A DNA stretch of 64,000 nt from Aliiroseovarius sp. S1339 (GCF_023195695.1 NZ_JALPQG010000002.1:248001-312000), one strand, 5' to 3'. Positions 45,213-54,226 are shown, counted from the first letter of the stretch. The notes: generated by a model from the letters alone, not told the origin. A program made the numbers and translations.

Positions 45213-46379
45213 TCAGCTGCGAAGTTCTGTTAGTGCCTGCCTGATCCGCTGCACTCGCGGGTCGCCGGATGGCAGGCTTTCGGTCAACCTCTCGGCCGCC
45301 GCATAGGCCGCACGCGCCTTCTCCATCTCGCCCAGCACTCGATAGGCGTTGCCAAGCCGCATCCAGCCGTCCAGATCATTAGGTTCGTCCTGCAACCGCT
45401 CGGCCAGCCGCGTGACCATCGAGCGGACGAAGGCGCTCCTGTCTTGCTCGCTCATATCTGCCGACGCAGCCAAGTCGGCTGCGGTAGGGCCAGGCGTGTC
45501 TCTGTTAACCGTCGGAGCGAATGTTGCCAGGCTAACGAGGTCGCGGCCAAGTGTCTCTCCGATGCGGTTGGCCTGGGCGATGAACGCTTCCATCCAGGGG
45601 GCAGGGCCAGTGGCCGTGCCCAGACGGCCAGTCAGCAGATCGTGGGCCGCCTCGCTGTCGCCGGCCTGGTTGAGCGCAATGGCCTCGTAATAGGTGGCTG
45701 CCGGATTGGATGGGTCCATGTCGCGTGCCGCTGCGATGGCTTTGCGGGCAGCGGGTGTCACGATCCCATCATCTACAGCGATCATCGCCTCGGCGTATTG
45801 CGAAAGAATGGCCGAGGTTGCATCGGGGCGCTCGGTCACGTTCTCCATGGCGGAAACCGCATCCCTGTAGCGGCCCATGCGCATGTAGGTTTGACCGAGC
45901 AACATCCAACCTTCGGTCGGGCCGCCGCCCGGATCGCTTTGCAAGCGGGCCAACAAACGCTCGGTCAACCCGGTGATTTCAACCTGTTGGTTTCGCTCCG
46001 CCTCACGCTCGGCGAACGCCAGGCTCGGCAGGTCGGGCGATCCCAGTTGCATGTAGAGTGCGCCTGCCGCCAAAGGTACCATCAAGGCGGTCGCCCAGAC
46101 GACGATGCCTGAAGAGCGAGCAGATCTGGCTGGTTCCGCGTGCTGGCTCTTCCGTTCCAGCGACAGTATGCGCCGTTTGATCTCGATTAGGGCAGCGCGG
46201 GCTTCCTCCTTCGTGATCAGGCCGCGCTCCGCATCGGCGCGCACCTCTTGCAACTGATCGGACAGGATGGAAACGGACCCTTCGGTGCGGCCGGAGATGT
46301 CCGAGCGGAGCGATCGCAGGGGAAGCAGCAGGCAAATTGCTGCAAGCAGCGCCAGGGACGCAAAGATAATCCATAGCAT
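45213..46379 (-). CDS. ccmI: Cytochrome c biogenesis protein CcmI
   Basis: The 388-residue protein has two membrane segments (1-22 and about 91-113) separated by a cytoplasmic leucine-zipper-like loop, then a periplasmic TPR domain (GWMLLGQTYMRMGRYRDAVSA and GWMRLGNAYRVLGEMEKA). CcmI binds apocytochrome c and delivers it to CcmFH. Its start shares one base with the ccmH stop. It is last in the ccmF-ccmG-ccmH-ccmI unit. Confidence 0.92.
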   Translation of the reverse strand: MLWIIFASLALLAAICLLLPLRSLRSDISGRTEGSVSILSDQLQEVRADAERGLITKEEARAALIEIKRRILSLERKSQHAEPARSARSSGIVVWATALMVPLAAGALYMQLGSPDLPSLAFAEREAERNQQVEITGLTERLLARLQSDPGGGPTEGWMLLGQTYMRMGRYRDAVSAMENVTERPDATSAILSQYAEAMIAVDDGIVTPAARKAIAAARDMDPSNPAATYYEAIALNQAGDSEAAHDLLTGRLGTATGPAPWMEAFIAQANRIGETLGRDLVSLATFAPTVNRDTPGPTAADLAASADMSEQDRSAFVRSMVTRLAERLQDEPNDLDGWMRLGNAYRVLGEMEKARAAYAAAERLTESLPSGDPRVQRIRQALTELRS

Positions 46380-46855
46380 TACGGTTCATTCCTTCCAGTC
46401 TGTGCCAGCAGTTTGGAAACCCGGCGCTCCTCTTCGTCGCTCAGGTCTGCATTCGCCATTCGCCGACCGGATCTGGCAAGGACCGCGACCGCGCCGCCGG
46501 AGCCGATCAGAAAGAGAATGAGGGGCGTCAACCAAAGAACGTAGGTTTCCGGTTTGAAGGGCGGTTTCAGCAGAACATAGTCGCCATAGCGGGCTTGGAT
46601 ATAGCCCAACACTTGCTGATCGGTGTCTCCAGCCATTAGCCTCTCGCGAACCAGCAGCCGCAGGTCACGCGCAACGCCCGCGTTGGAACTGTCGATGTCC
46701 TGATTCTGGCAGACCACGCAGCGCAGATCTTTCGAAATCGCGCGCGCACGCACCTCCAGGACCGGGTTGGCCAGCATTTCGTCGGGTTCGACGGCATGTG
46801 AGGCAAGCGGCAAGGCGATCAAGATCAGAGCCGTGAGGACAACGATTCGGATCAT
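46379..46855 (-). CDS. ccmH: Cytochrome c biogenesis protein CcmH
   Basis: The 158-residue protein has a signal peptide, the redox motif LRCVVCQNQ that reduces apocytochrome CxxCH, and a C-terminal membrane anchor (around residues 105-127). It acts with CcmF and CcmI in haem ligation. It overlaps ccmG by 4 bp. Confidence 0.96.
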   Translation of the reverse strand: MIRIVVLTALILIALPLASHAVEPDEMLANPVLEVRARAISKDLRCVVCQNQDIDSSNAGVARDLRLLVRERLMAGDTDQQVLGYIQARYGDYVLLKPPFKPETYVLWLTPLILFLIGSGGAVAVLARSGRRMANADLSDEEERRVSKLLAQTGRNEP

Positions 46856-47415
46856 GTTCCCGCACCATTGATGGCGCGTGCCTGCGTGAGCGCGGTCGCA
46901 AACTTTTCTTCCGCGTCAGGGCCTACGACCGGACCGACATAGCGGTAGAGAACTGTGCCATCGCCCGAAACGATGAAGGTTTCGGGGACGCCGGAAATAC
47001 CCCATTCGATTCCGGCGCGGCCGTTTAGATCGGACCCGATCCGTTCGTAGGGATTGCCCAGATCTTCGAGCCAAGCGCGCGCGTCCTCGGGCTTGTCCTT
47101 GTAGTTGATCCCCATGAGCCGCACGCCGTCGCGTTCGACCATCTGCGTCAGGACAGCATGTTCGGCACGGCAGGGGACGCACCAGGAGGCGAAGACGTTG
47201 ACCACAACCGGCGCGGGATTGTCCGTCAAGTATGCCTGTGACAGACCCGGTACGCCGACGCCGTCCAAGGCGGCTAAATCGAATTCCGGCACGGGTTGAG
47301 ATATTAGGACCGACGGGATCGCGTTCGGATCGCGTTCGGGATTGAGGCCCCACAGGAAGAAGGCGCCCAGGACAAGGGCAATCAGGATCGGCGTGGCTGC
47401 GAGAAATCGTTTCAT
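46852..47415 (-). CDS. ccmG: Thiol:disulfide interchange protein CcmG/DsbE
   Basis: The 187-residue membrane-anchored thioredoxin has an N-terminal helix (5-26), the active site FASWCVPCRAE and the acidic GVPETFIV cis-proline strand. It keeps apocytochrome cysteines reduced. The ATG at 47415 is chosen from the family N-terminus; a long upstream frame lies inside ccmF. It starts 4 bp after the ccmF stop. Confidence 0.95.
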   Translation of the reverse strand: MKRFLAATPILIALVLGAFFLWGLNPERDPNAIPSVLISQPVPEFDLAALDGVGVPGLSQAYLTDNPAPVVVNVFASWCVPCRAEHAVLTQMVERDGVRLMGINYKDKPEDARAWLEDLGNPYERIGSDLNGRAGIEWGISGVPETFIVSGDGTVLYRYVGPVVGPDAEEKFATALTQARAINGAGT

Positions 47416-47419
47416 GGTG

Positions 47420-49420
47420 CTACTCCGCCGGCGTTGCTTGTGGTTTGAGTGTGGCGGAGCGACGCGGTGCGCCAACGCGCAGGCGCCGGTCCGATAGCGA
47501 CAAGCCGCCGCCCAGCACCAGTAGCGCCGATCCGATCCAGATGAAGTTGACCAGCGGCTCGTAAAGAATGCGCAAAGTCCAAGCGCCCGATTGTGCCGCA
47601 CCTTCCGCTGCTGGTTCGGCCAGCGAGGCGTAGAGATCGCCCGCCAGCGTCGAGCGGATGGCCGATTCGGTGGTCGTGCTCTGAGCCACCGGGTAGGAAC
47701 GGCGCTCAGGATAGAGAATCGTGATAAATGCACCGTCGCGCATGACGACCAGCGTGCCCCTGTCGGCGGTATAGTTCGGACCTTGCAGTTGTTCGACACC
47801 GTCAAAGCGCACGTCGAACCCTGCAATCGCAATCTCGGCACCAGGCTGGACGAATACGATTTCCTCGGATTTCCAGGCGCTGGACCCGACGAAGCCAAAG
47901 ACCGCGACGGCAAGGCCTGCATGTGCCAGCGTCATGCCGTGGGCTGCACGAGGCAGGTTGCGCGCCCTTCGAAAGGCCTGCGCGAACGGCACATCGAATA
48001 GCCTGATCCGGGTCGCCCATTCGCGCAGTGTCGCCAGAAGGAGCCAGGTGGCAATCGCGATTGAAAGATAGGCCAGAGCGGGCCCACCCTCGGTCAGGTA
48101 CCAGACCGCAAGCGCGGCCAGCCCTGATAACAGAGCGACAAAACGGAGGCGTTGGAATACCCCCTTCAGGTCGGCACGCTTCCACGACAGGAACGGACCA
48201 ACGGCCATAATCATCAATAGAGGCAGCATGATCGGTATGAAGGACGCATTGAAGAATGGGGGGCCGACAGAAATTTTCTGATCGGCCAACGCCTCAGTAA
48301 ACAACGGATAGAGTGTACCGACCAGCACCGTTCCTGTGGCGACTACCAGCAGCAGGTTGTTGATCAGTAGGCCGCCCTCGCGGCTGATCGGTGCGAAGAG
48401 ACCGCCGCCTTCCATCGACGGGGCGCGCCAGGCATATAGCGTAAGAGAGCCGCCGATAGAGAGACCCAGCAAGCCGAGGATATAGAGTCCGCGTTCGGGG
48501 TCGACCGCGAACGCGTGAACCGAGGTCAATAGGCCGGAGCGAACAATGAATGTGCCCAGCAGAGACAGTGAGAATGTCAGGATTGCCAGCAGGATCGTCC
48601 AGCTTTTGAAAGCATCGCGCTTTTCGGTGACGATTGCCGAATGCAACAGCGCAGTGCCCAGAAGCCATGGCATGAAGCTGACGTTCTCAACCGGATCCCA
48701 GAACCACCACCCACCCCAACCAAGCTCGTAATATGCCCACCAAGATCCCAGCGCGATGCCCGCTGTCAGGCTCATCCAGGCTGCCAGCGTCCACGGTCTC
48801 ACCCAGCGGGCCCAAGCCGCGTCCACACGGCCCTCAATCAGCGCAGCGACTGCGAAGGAGAACACGATCGAGAACCCGACATAACCGAAGTAAAGGAGCG
48901 GTGGATGCATCGCCAACCCGACATCCTGAAGCAGTGGATTGAGGTCGTTGCCATCCGGTGGTGGCGGAAACACACGCTCGAACGGATTGGAGGTCAGCAG
49001 CAGGAAAGATAGGAAACCAGTGCTGATCCAAGCCTGCACCGACAGGGTGCGCGCCTTCAGTGCATCGGGAATGTTGGTCCCGAGCAGGGCGACACCTGCC
49101 CCGAAGGCAGCAAGTATCAGCACCCAGAGCAGTAGAGAACCTTCATGGCTCCCCCAAGTACCTGCGATCTTGAACAACATCGGCTTGAGGGAATGCGAAT
49201 TCTCGACGACATTCCTGACGGTGAAATCGCTGACTGTGAACGATCGCATGAGGGCGGCGAAAGCGATGCCGATGAACACAAGTTGGGCGAGCGCCGATGC
49301 CCGCGCACTTCGCATCCAAACGAGATCACCACGGGAGGCGCCGAGGATGGGCAGGACGCTCTGCACCAATGCAATCGCCAGCGCCAGTGCCAGTGCGAAT
49401 TGTCCAATTTCAGGTATCAT
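47420..49420 (-). CDS. ccmF: Haem lyase CcmF
   Basis: The 666-residue protein has about 15 membrane helices and the WWD signature GWGGWWFWDPVENVSFMPWL, plus conserved histidines that bind haem. It joins haem to apocytochrome c. No ccmA-E genes are present, so this set would rely on a core copy for haem export. It is the first gene of the operon; a CueR-type box (49453-49483) lies 33 bp upstream. Confidence 0.96.
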   Translation of the reverse strand: MIPEIGQFALALALAIALVQSVLPILGASRGDLVWMRSARASALAQLVFIGIAFAALMRSFTVSDFTVRNVVENSHSLKPMLFKIAGTWGSHEGSLLLWVLILAAFGAGVALLGTNIPDALKARTLSVQAWISTGFLSFLLLTSNPFERVFPPPPDGNDLNPLLQDVGLAMHPPLLYFGYVGFSIVFSFAVAALIEGRVDAAWARWVRPWTLAAWMSLTAGIALGSWWAYYELGWGGWWFWDPVENVSFMPWLLGTALLHSAIVTEKRDAFKSWTILLAILTFSLSLLGTFIVRSGLLTSVHAFAVDPERGLYILGLLGLSIGGSLTLYAWRAPSMEGGGLFAPISREGGLLINNLLLVVATGTVLVGTLYPLFTEALADQKISVGPPFFNASFIPIMLPLLMIMAVGPFLSWKRADLKGVFQRLRFVALLSGLAALAVWYLTEGGPALAYLSIAIATWLLLATLREWATRIRLFDVPFAQAFRRARNLPRAAHGMTLAHAGLAVAVFGFVGSSAWKSEEIVFVQPGAEIAIAGFDVRFDGVEQLQGPNYTADRGTLVVMRDGAFITILYPERRSYPVAQSTTTESAIRSTLAGDLYASLAEPAAEGAAQSGAWTLRILYEPLVNFIWIGSALLVLGGGLSLSDRRLRVGAPRRSATLKPQATPAE

Positions 49421-49452
49421 ATGGATACTCCGGTAAGTTGCTCGTTGTCTCG

Positions 49453-49483
49453 GTCATGCGGCATTCCCGACCTGGAAGGTCAA
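49453..49483 (-). promoter_or_regulatory. CueR-type promoter of the ccmFGHI operon
   Basis: On the minus strand: -35 TTGACC (49483-49478), a 19-bp spacer with ACCTTCC(6)GGAATGC and -10 CATGAC (49458-49453). The right half of the dyad and the -10 are weaker than in the oxidase promoter. Confidence 0.72.
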
Positions 49484-49524
49484 GCTCGGCTGCAGACCCC
49501 GCCTTCACATTGCCGTTAGTGGAG

Positions 49525-49845
49525 TCATCTCTGTATGCCGGGTTCCAGCTTTGCCAGCCGACGCTCGAATTCGTCGTCGTCGATTTCGCCGCGGGCAAAT
49601 CGTTCACGTAGGAGATCGATTGCTTTCTGCCTATTGTCAGAGACTTGGTGGTTGGAAAACCCGCGAACCGCGAGCACGATCAAGCCGATGATAAGCGCCC
49701 AGAAAATCAACATTATCAGGCCACCGAAAATTCCGTGGTCGCCACCCCACATCATGTGGCCGAAACTCTCATAGGTATCGGCCACTCCCGGTGCCGCGAC
49801 GAAAATGAGAGGACCTGCGGCAATGATTGGGTTGTGAAATTTCAT
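49525..49845 (-). CDS. SHOCT-domain membrane protein
   Basis: The 106-residue protein has an N-terminal signal-like helix, a His/Met-containing stretch (FGHMMWGGDHG), a second membrane helix (about 43-61) and a C-terminal SHOCT domain (AIDLLRERFARGEIDDDEFERRLAKL). Such proteins recur in heavy-metal islands, but their role is unknown. It overlaps the sensor kinase gene by 4 bp, so it is the third gene of the regulatory operon. Confidence 0.85.
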   Translation of the reverse strand: MKFHNPIIAAGPLIFVAAPGVADTYESFGHMMWGGDHGIFGGLIMLIFWALIIGLIVLAVRGFSNHQVSDNRQKAIDLLRERFARGEIDDDEFERRLAKLEPGIQR

Positions 49846-51251
49846 GTCATTGTCCTTTCGGTTTCCAAGGATTGCGATTCCAGCGGAAGCGTCACTGTCG
49901 CGACGAGACCGCCCTCTACTCGGTTTGCGAGGCTGACGTCGCCGCCATGTGCCCGGATGATGGTCCGGGCGATAGACAGCCCAAGCCCGGTTCCTCCAGT
50001 CTCTCTCGAACGAGATTTCTCAAGCCTGAAATAGGGCTCGAAGACCTGTTCGAGGTCAGCATTCGGTATGCCGGGTCCATTGTCGCCAATTAGGATGAAG
50101 GCGTGATCGTCCTCACGTCCAAAGCTGACATCGACCTTTCCGCCATAGCGTTCCGCATTGTCTATGACGTTTCGAAGCGCGCGCCTGACCGATTGCGGCC
50201 GCAGTCGCAGGCGAATGGTCTCGCCTTCCTGCAATGCAAAGCTTTCCAGCATGTCGGCGCGAAGCTGTTTGAGAAATGCGCCCAATTCGACCGTCTCGTA
50301 GTCTTCTGAGCCCGCGATCCCTCGCGCAAATGAAAGAGTCGATTCCACCATCTCTTGCATCTCTTCGATCGAGGCAATGAGGCTGTCACGCGTCTCGCGC
50401 TCGTCGACCATCTCCGAGCGGACGCGGAGTGCAGTGAGAGGTGACCGAAGGTCATGTCCGAGCGAAGCGAGAAGCCTGGTCCGGTCGGCGAGGAAACGGG
50501 TCAACCTGTCCTGCATTCTGTTGAACGCCCGTGTCAGTTCGCGCACCTCTGCGGGTCCGATCAATGGCAGCGGCCTGACATTCTCGCCACGCCCGAGCCT
50601 GTCAACGGCACGAGACACGCGCAGAAGCGGACCGGTCAGGCGGCTCATAAGAAACCAGAAAGCGGAAACAAAAATGATAGCAGCCGTGATGCCAAAGCTC
50701 ACGAAAGACATCCAAGGCCATTGTAGCGGCGGGCGCTCGAACCTTGTGCCAACATTGAGCCACTGCCCGCCGGTCAGGGCAATAGATAGCTGCATTTCGA
50801 TTGCCGACAGGTCGCCCCGCATCATCGCAAGGTGCATTTCTGCCATCTCGGGTGCCAGATGCGGCATCGGCAGGATCTCGTGGTCGACCTCGTGCAGTTC
50901 TACGCGTATTTCGCGGTCGACTGGGGGCCCGAGAAGGCGACGAACCCTTGCTTCGACTGCACCGCTGTCCGCGTGGGTCTCATGATCGACAGCAGGCGTT
51001 TCCGACACCTCGAAGCGTACCAGTGGTGAATTGGCCGCGCGCAGAATAGCGGGTTCCAGCGTAGCAGGTGCTTCCTCGATCAACCGTGCTACATTCGCAG
51101 CCCGCCCGGCCGCTTCGAACCCGAGCGCGGCGCGCACAGCGAGGCTCCGCTCGTCCACGAACAACCAGAGACTTACCGCTTGGGCTGCTACGAGTGCAGC
51201 GATGATCAACAGAACCAGTTGGCCGCGCAGACTGTCAAAGAGACGCGTCAT
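49842..51251 (-). CDS. Sensor histidine kinase, probable metal sensor
   Basis: The 469-residue kinase has two membrane helices (10-31 and about 175-195), a HAMP domain, the H-box LASLGHDLRSPLTALR, and N, G1 and G2 boxes (NVIDNAERYG, GDNGPGIP, GGTGLGLSI). The periplasmic domain contains the segment HEVDHEILPMPHLAPEM with five further His/Met residues up to 144 (His 120, 124, 131 and 140; Met 129, 136, 139, 143 and 144), suggesting copper or silver binding as in CusS/CopS. It shares one base with the regulator gene. Confidence 0.92.
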   Translation of the reverse strand: MTRLFDSLRGQLVLLIIAALVAAQAVSLWLFVDERSLAVRAALGFEAAGRAANVARLIEEAPATLEPAILRAANSPLVRFEVSETPAVDHETHADSGAVEARVRRLLGPPVDREIRVELHEVDHEILPMPHLAPEMAEMHLAMMRGDLSAIEMQLSIALTGGQWLNVGTRFERPPLQWPWMSFVSFGITAAIIFVSAFWFLMSRLTGPLLRVSRAVDRLGRGENVRPLPLIGPAEVRELTRAFNRMQDRLTRFLADRTRLLASLGHDLRSPLTALRVRSEMVDERETRDSLIASIEEMQEMVESTLSFARGIAGSEDYETVELGAFLKQLRADMLESFALQEGETIRLRLRPQSVRRALRNVIDNAERYGGKVDVSFGREDDHAFILIGDNGPGIPNADLEQVFEPYFRLEKSRSRETGGTGLGLSIARTIIRAHGGDVSLANRVEGGLVATVTLPLESQSLETERTMT

Positions 51252-51973
51252 CAGCCCAACTCCGTCACATCGGTTGCCAGGCAGTATCCACCACCGCGTA
51301 CGGTCGTGATTAAGCGAGGACGGGATGGATCAGCCTCGATTTTTCGGCGCAGGCGGCTGATCTGATTGTCGATCGTCCGATCAAGGGGGGAAGCCGCGCG
51401 CCCGGCAGTGAGATCGAGAAGCTGATCACGGTTCAGAACGAGACGCGGCCGTTCGAGCAAAACGGCCAGAAGCTTGAGATCCGAGCCTGTAAGATCCACA
51501 CGCGCCCCGTTCTCATCCGTCAACAAGCGGCTGTCGGTATCCAAGGTCCACTGTGCGAAGGCGATGCGCCGTCCCGATAATTTACCAGCATAGGTCTCGG
51601 GCAGTGACGAACGCCGCAGGATGGCCTTTATCCGCGCAAGCAGTTCTCTGGGATTGAACGGTTTGGAAAGGTAATCGTCCGCTCCGATTTCCAGCCCGAC
51701 GATGCGATCCGTCTCTTCGCCGAGTGCCGTCAACATCAGGATCGGCACGTCGCCTGTGGATGACAGGCGGCGGCAGACCGATAACCCGTCTTCGCCGGGC
51801 ATCATGACGTCCAGGACGATGAGATCGAACTGTCCTTTTGCCAGCTTGGCGTCCATCTCGACAGCATCTCGTGCAGATGTCGCGCGCAGGCCGTTCTTCT
51901 CCAGGTACCGCGTAACGGAATCGCGGATTTCGCGATGATCGTCCACGACAAGGATATGAGGCTGTTCGTTCAT
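51251..51973 (-). CDS. OmpR-family response regulator
   Basis: The 240-residue protein has a receiver domain with VVDD (acidic pocket), the phospho-acceptor LDVMMPGEDG and lysine in YLSKPF, and a C-terminal winged-helix (LTGSDLKLLAVLLERP, RTIDNQISRLRRKIE, TTVRGGGYCL). It is first in the operon with the kinase. The divergent Met-rich EF-hand gene and a TGTAACA inverted repeat between them suggest a target. Confidence 0.94.
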   Translation of the reverse strand: MNEQPHILVVDDHREIRDSVTRYLEKNGLRATSARDAVEMDAKLAKGQFDLIVLDVMMPGEDGLSVCRRLSSTGDVPILMLTALGEETDRIVGLEIGADDYLSKPFNPRELLARIKAILRRSSLPETYAGKLSGRRIAFAQWTLDTDSRLLTDENGARVDLTGSDLKLLAVLLERPRLVLNRDQLLDLTAGRAASPLDRTIDNQISRLRRKIEADPSRPRLITTVRGGGYCLATDVTELG

Positions 51974-52027
51974 GTTGCTCCTTTTAGCGATTGCCGCCTG
52001 GGTTTCCCGATGAGAATTGTCACGAAA

Positions 52028-52062
52028 TGTAACAAGGGTGGCGTTTGCTACGAGGTGTTACA
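52028..52062. promoter_or_regulatory. TGTAACA/TGTTACA inverted repeat between regulator and EF-hand gene
   Basis: TGTAACA (52028-52034) and TGTTACA (52056-52062) form a perfect 7-bp inverted repeat with a 21-bp gap, 82 bp before the EF-hand gene. A related TGTCACG lies at 52018-52024. It is a candidate operator of the divergent response regulator. Confidence 0.45.
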
Positions 52063-52143
52063 AAACCGTTGTTTCTCGGCATTCCACCACGACTTATCGC
52101 TACCATATGAAATCCATCGAAACCAAAGCACGAGGAAATCACA

Positions 52144-52734
52144 ATGACCCGCAGAATCTTGCTCACAGCGGCTGTCTTGGCTGCAACTGCAATCGGAAGT
52201 ACCGCAATCGCAGAATCCAATCACGGACACGGCGGACAACCCGGCTCGAACGACCGTGCCGACATGATGATGAAAGACGGCTCTGGAATGATGGGCAATA
52301 TGGGAGACATGTCCAACATGATGGGCATGATGCAGCGTATGCACGGCCAGATGATGGGCGGCGGCATGATGGGCGGAATGCACCCGATGGGGGGTGGCAT
52401 GATGCAGATGTTCGACGCCGACGGTGACGGTACGGTGACGCCCGAGGAAATGCGCGCCGGACTACAGGCCAAGCTCACCGAATATGACAGCGACGGCGAC
52501 GGCGCCTTGTCTATCGAAGAATTCGAGATGCTGCACAGCGCGATGTTCCGTGAGATGATGGTGGATCGGTTCCAGCACTTGGACGCCGATGGCGACGGCG
52601 CCGTTACAGCTGAAGAAATGATGGCTCCGGCAAACAAGTTGGAGCGCATGCAGCAAATGCGCGAAGGAATGGGGCAGATGCAGCCTGGCGATGGCCAAGG
52701 CATGGGCAATGGCGAAATGATGAACGACAACTGA
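52144..52734 (+). CDS. Secreted Met-rich EF-hand protein
   Basis: The 196-residue protein has a signal peptide (to about residue 23), a Met/Gly/His-rich region (residues 40-88; many MM pairs, MHGQMMGGGMMGGMH) and three EF-hand loops (DADGDGTVTPEE, DSDGDGALSIEE, DADGDGAVTAEE). Met-rich stretches bind Cu(I) and Ag(I), and EF-hands bind calcium. A periplasmic copper buffer is likely. It diverges from the two-component operon. A GC-rich hairpin (52745-52770) follows the stop. Confidence 0.88.
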   Translation: MTRRILLTAAVLAATAIGSTAIAESNHGHGGQPGSNDRADMMMKDGSGMMGNMGDMSNMMGMMQRMHGQMMGGGMMGGMHPMGGGMMQMFDADGDGTVTPEEMRAGLQAKLTEYDSDGDGALSIEEFEMLHSAMFREMMVDRFQHLDADGDGAVTAEEMMAPANKLERMQQMREGMGQMQPGDGQGMGNGEMMNDN

Positions 52735-52838
52735 GCAATCTTTTGGGCGTCGGCCCACGGGCCAGCGCCCATATTTGGCGCCGGGCCATGGTGGTGGATC
52801 GATGCTGAATTTGACCAGCTTTGACGGAGGTAAATCTG

Positions 52839-52931
52839 ATGAGTTTTAGAATTATTACCGATTGGCTGTTTTTCGCAACGACTGCGATCGTGTTGGGACG
52901 TCCTGAACCGAAAAAGCAGCTGCGAAAGTGA
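52839..52931 (+). CDS. Possible 30-residue peptide gene
   Basis: A 30-codon frame (MSFRIITDWLFFATTAIVLG then a basic tail) has a good ribosome site GGAGG at 52826-52830, 8 bp before the ATG, and ends 16 bp before the DUF302 gene. The peptide would be a short amphipathic or membrane helix. It may be a real small protein or a leader. Confidence 0.45.
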   Translation: MSFRIITDWLFFATTAIVLGRPEPKKQLRK

Positions 52932-52947
52932 CCCCAAGGAGAGAGAA

Positions 52948-53334
52948 ATGACTTATACTTACGACCGCTCGCTTACGGGCGTCAGCATCGACGACGCGGA
53001 AATGCGCGTCCGAGACGCCTTGGCCGAACGAGGCTTCGGCGTCCTCACCGAAATTGACGTCAAAACGACGATGAAGGAGAAGATTGACGTCGATATGAAC
53101 GGATATCGTATCCTTGGCGCTTGCAATCCGCAGATGGCCCACAAAGCGATCGGGATCGAACCGCGCGTCGGCGCGATGCTGCCCTGCAACGTTATCCTGC
53201 GCGAAGTAAGCGGCAGCACAGAGATCAGCTGCATCGACCCAGTGGCGTCAATGCAGGCTATCGACAACGACCAACTCCACAGTGTTGCGGGAGAGGTCCG
53301 CGAGATGCTGCGCGAAGCTGTCGACGCGGCCTGA
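52948..53334 (+). CDS. DUF302 protein
   Basis: The 128-residue protein belongs to DUF302: a split beta-alpha fold with ALAERGFGVLTEIDVKTTMKEK, YRILGACNPQMAHKAI and the MLPCNVILRE strand. The family often sits in metal or redox loci; its function is unknown. The conserved CNP and PCN cysteines are present. A GAGAGAAATG start context supports ATG 52948. Confidence 0.9.
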   Translation: MTYTYDRSLTGVSIDDAEMRVRDALAERGFGVLTEIDVKTTMKEKIDVDMNGYRILGACNPQMAHKAIGIEPRVGAMLPCNVILREVSGSTEISCIDPVASMQAIDNDQLHSVAGEVREMLREAVDAA

Positions 53335-53345
53335 TTGGCAGCTAC

Positions 53346-53376
53346 ATGACCTTCCCATCGCCGGAGGGCGAATGCG
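53346..53376 (+). promoter_or_regulatory. Weak CueR-like box before the VTT gene
   Basis: ATGACC (53346-53351), a 19-bp spacer with CCTTCC(7)GGAGGG and AATGCG form a poor but recognisable copy of the CueR promoter pattern, 164 bp before the next gene. Confidence 0.35.
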
Positions 53377-53539
53377 TCAGGGAACTGGTTTCGAACGTCA
53401 ATAGTTGGGAGACAAGGCGGTATGGTGGCCGACAGTATCCAAGAAACAGAGACATGTAGCTGTGCCGGACTGTTCAGCGTCGGCATCGACCTGTTGGGGG
53501 TAACCCTTATGTTTGCGCTCCATGTTCTGTGAAGCACGA

Positions 53540-54226
53540 ATGAGCCGGTTTCTTTCCCGGCGAAGCGCACGAATGGTGGCCGGCGCACTGCTGGTCTTCA
53601 GCATTCTCGCCTTGGCCTTGGGGCCGCTCGCCAACGTCATAGAAAGCTTCGATGGTGAAAGAGTCTCCAGCTGGGTCGAGGCCGCGGGGATATGGGGGCC
53701 GGTCCTTATCGTCTCCCTCATGACAATCGCGATCGTCGCGACACCCATTCCAAGCGCGCCGATCGCATTGGCAGCCGGGGCTGCTTATGGACATGCCCTG
53801 GGGACAGTTTACATCGTTGTCGGGGCGGAACTCGGGGCACTTATCGCCTTCGCCCTGGCCAGGTTCCTTGGGCGCGATGCGCTCGTTGGATGGCTCGGTC
53901 GCAAGGTGGATACGGGCTGGCTCGGCTCTCAGAACGCGTTGACCTTCACCGTTTTCGCCAGCCGGTTGATGCCTTTCATTTCATTCGACATTGTCAGTTA
54001 CGCTGCCGGTTTGAGCCGTCTGCACTTCGGGCGTTTCGCGCTTGCTACGCTTGCGGGGATCATTCCGGCCAGTTTCGTGCTTGCCCATTTCGGAGGCGAG
54101 ACGACCAGCGGAAACCTGGTCCGGGCGACATGGGCAGTGCTTGGCCTCGGGCTTGTGACCGGGTTGCCACTCCTCTGGATGGCCATGCGGAGAAGGTCTG
54201 AAAAGGGTGCTCCCGACCACCGTTGA
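53540..54226 (+). CDS. TVP38/TMEM64 (VTT-domain) membrane protein
   Basis: The 228-residue protein has about six membrane segments and the VTT/SNARE-associated signature: PIPSAPIALAAGAAYG, GAELGALIAFALARFLGRD and RLMPFISFDIVSYAAGLS. These proteins are probably lipid scramblases or transporters and occur in metal islands next to mercury or copper genes. ATG 53540 gives the best N-terminus; TTG 53513 and ATG 53522 are alternatives. Confidence 0.88.
   Translation: MSRFLSRRSARMVAGALLVFSILALALGPLANVIESFDGERVSSWVEAAGIWGPVLIVSLMTIAIVATPIPSAPIALAAGAAYGHALGTVYIVVGAELGALIAFALARFLGRDALVGWLGRKVDTGWLGSQNALTFTVFASRLMPFISFDIVSYAAGLSRLHFGRFALATLAGIIPASFVLAHFGGETTSGNLVRATWAVLGLGLVTGLPLLWMAMRRRSEKGAPDHR

Noticed and set aside
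45065-45236. A 55-codon frame between the ATC-hydrolase-like gene and ccmI
   Set aside because: Arg/Pro-rich composition, no ribosome site and overlap with the ccmI end suggest a chance frame.
52745-52770. Strong terminator after the EF-hand gene
   Set aside because: The GC-rich hairpin has mismatches, a tiny loop and no T-run; mentioned only in the gene entry.
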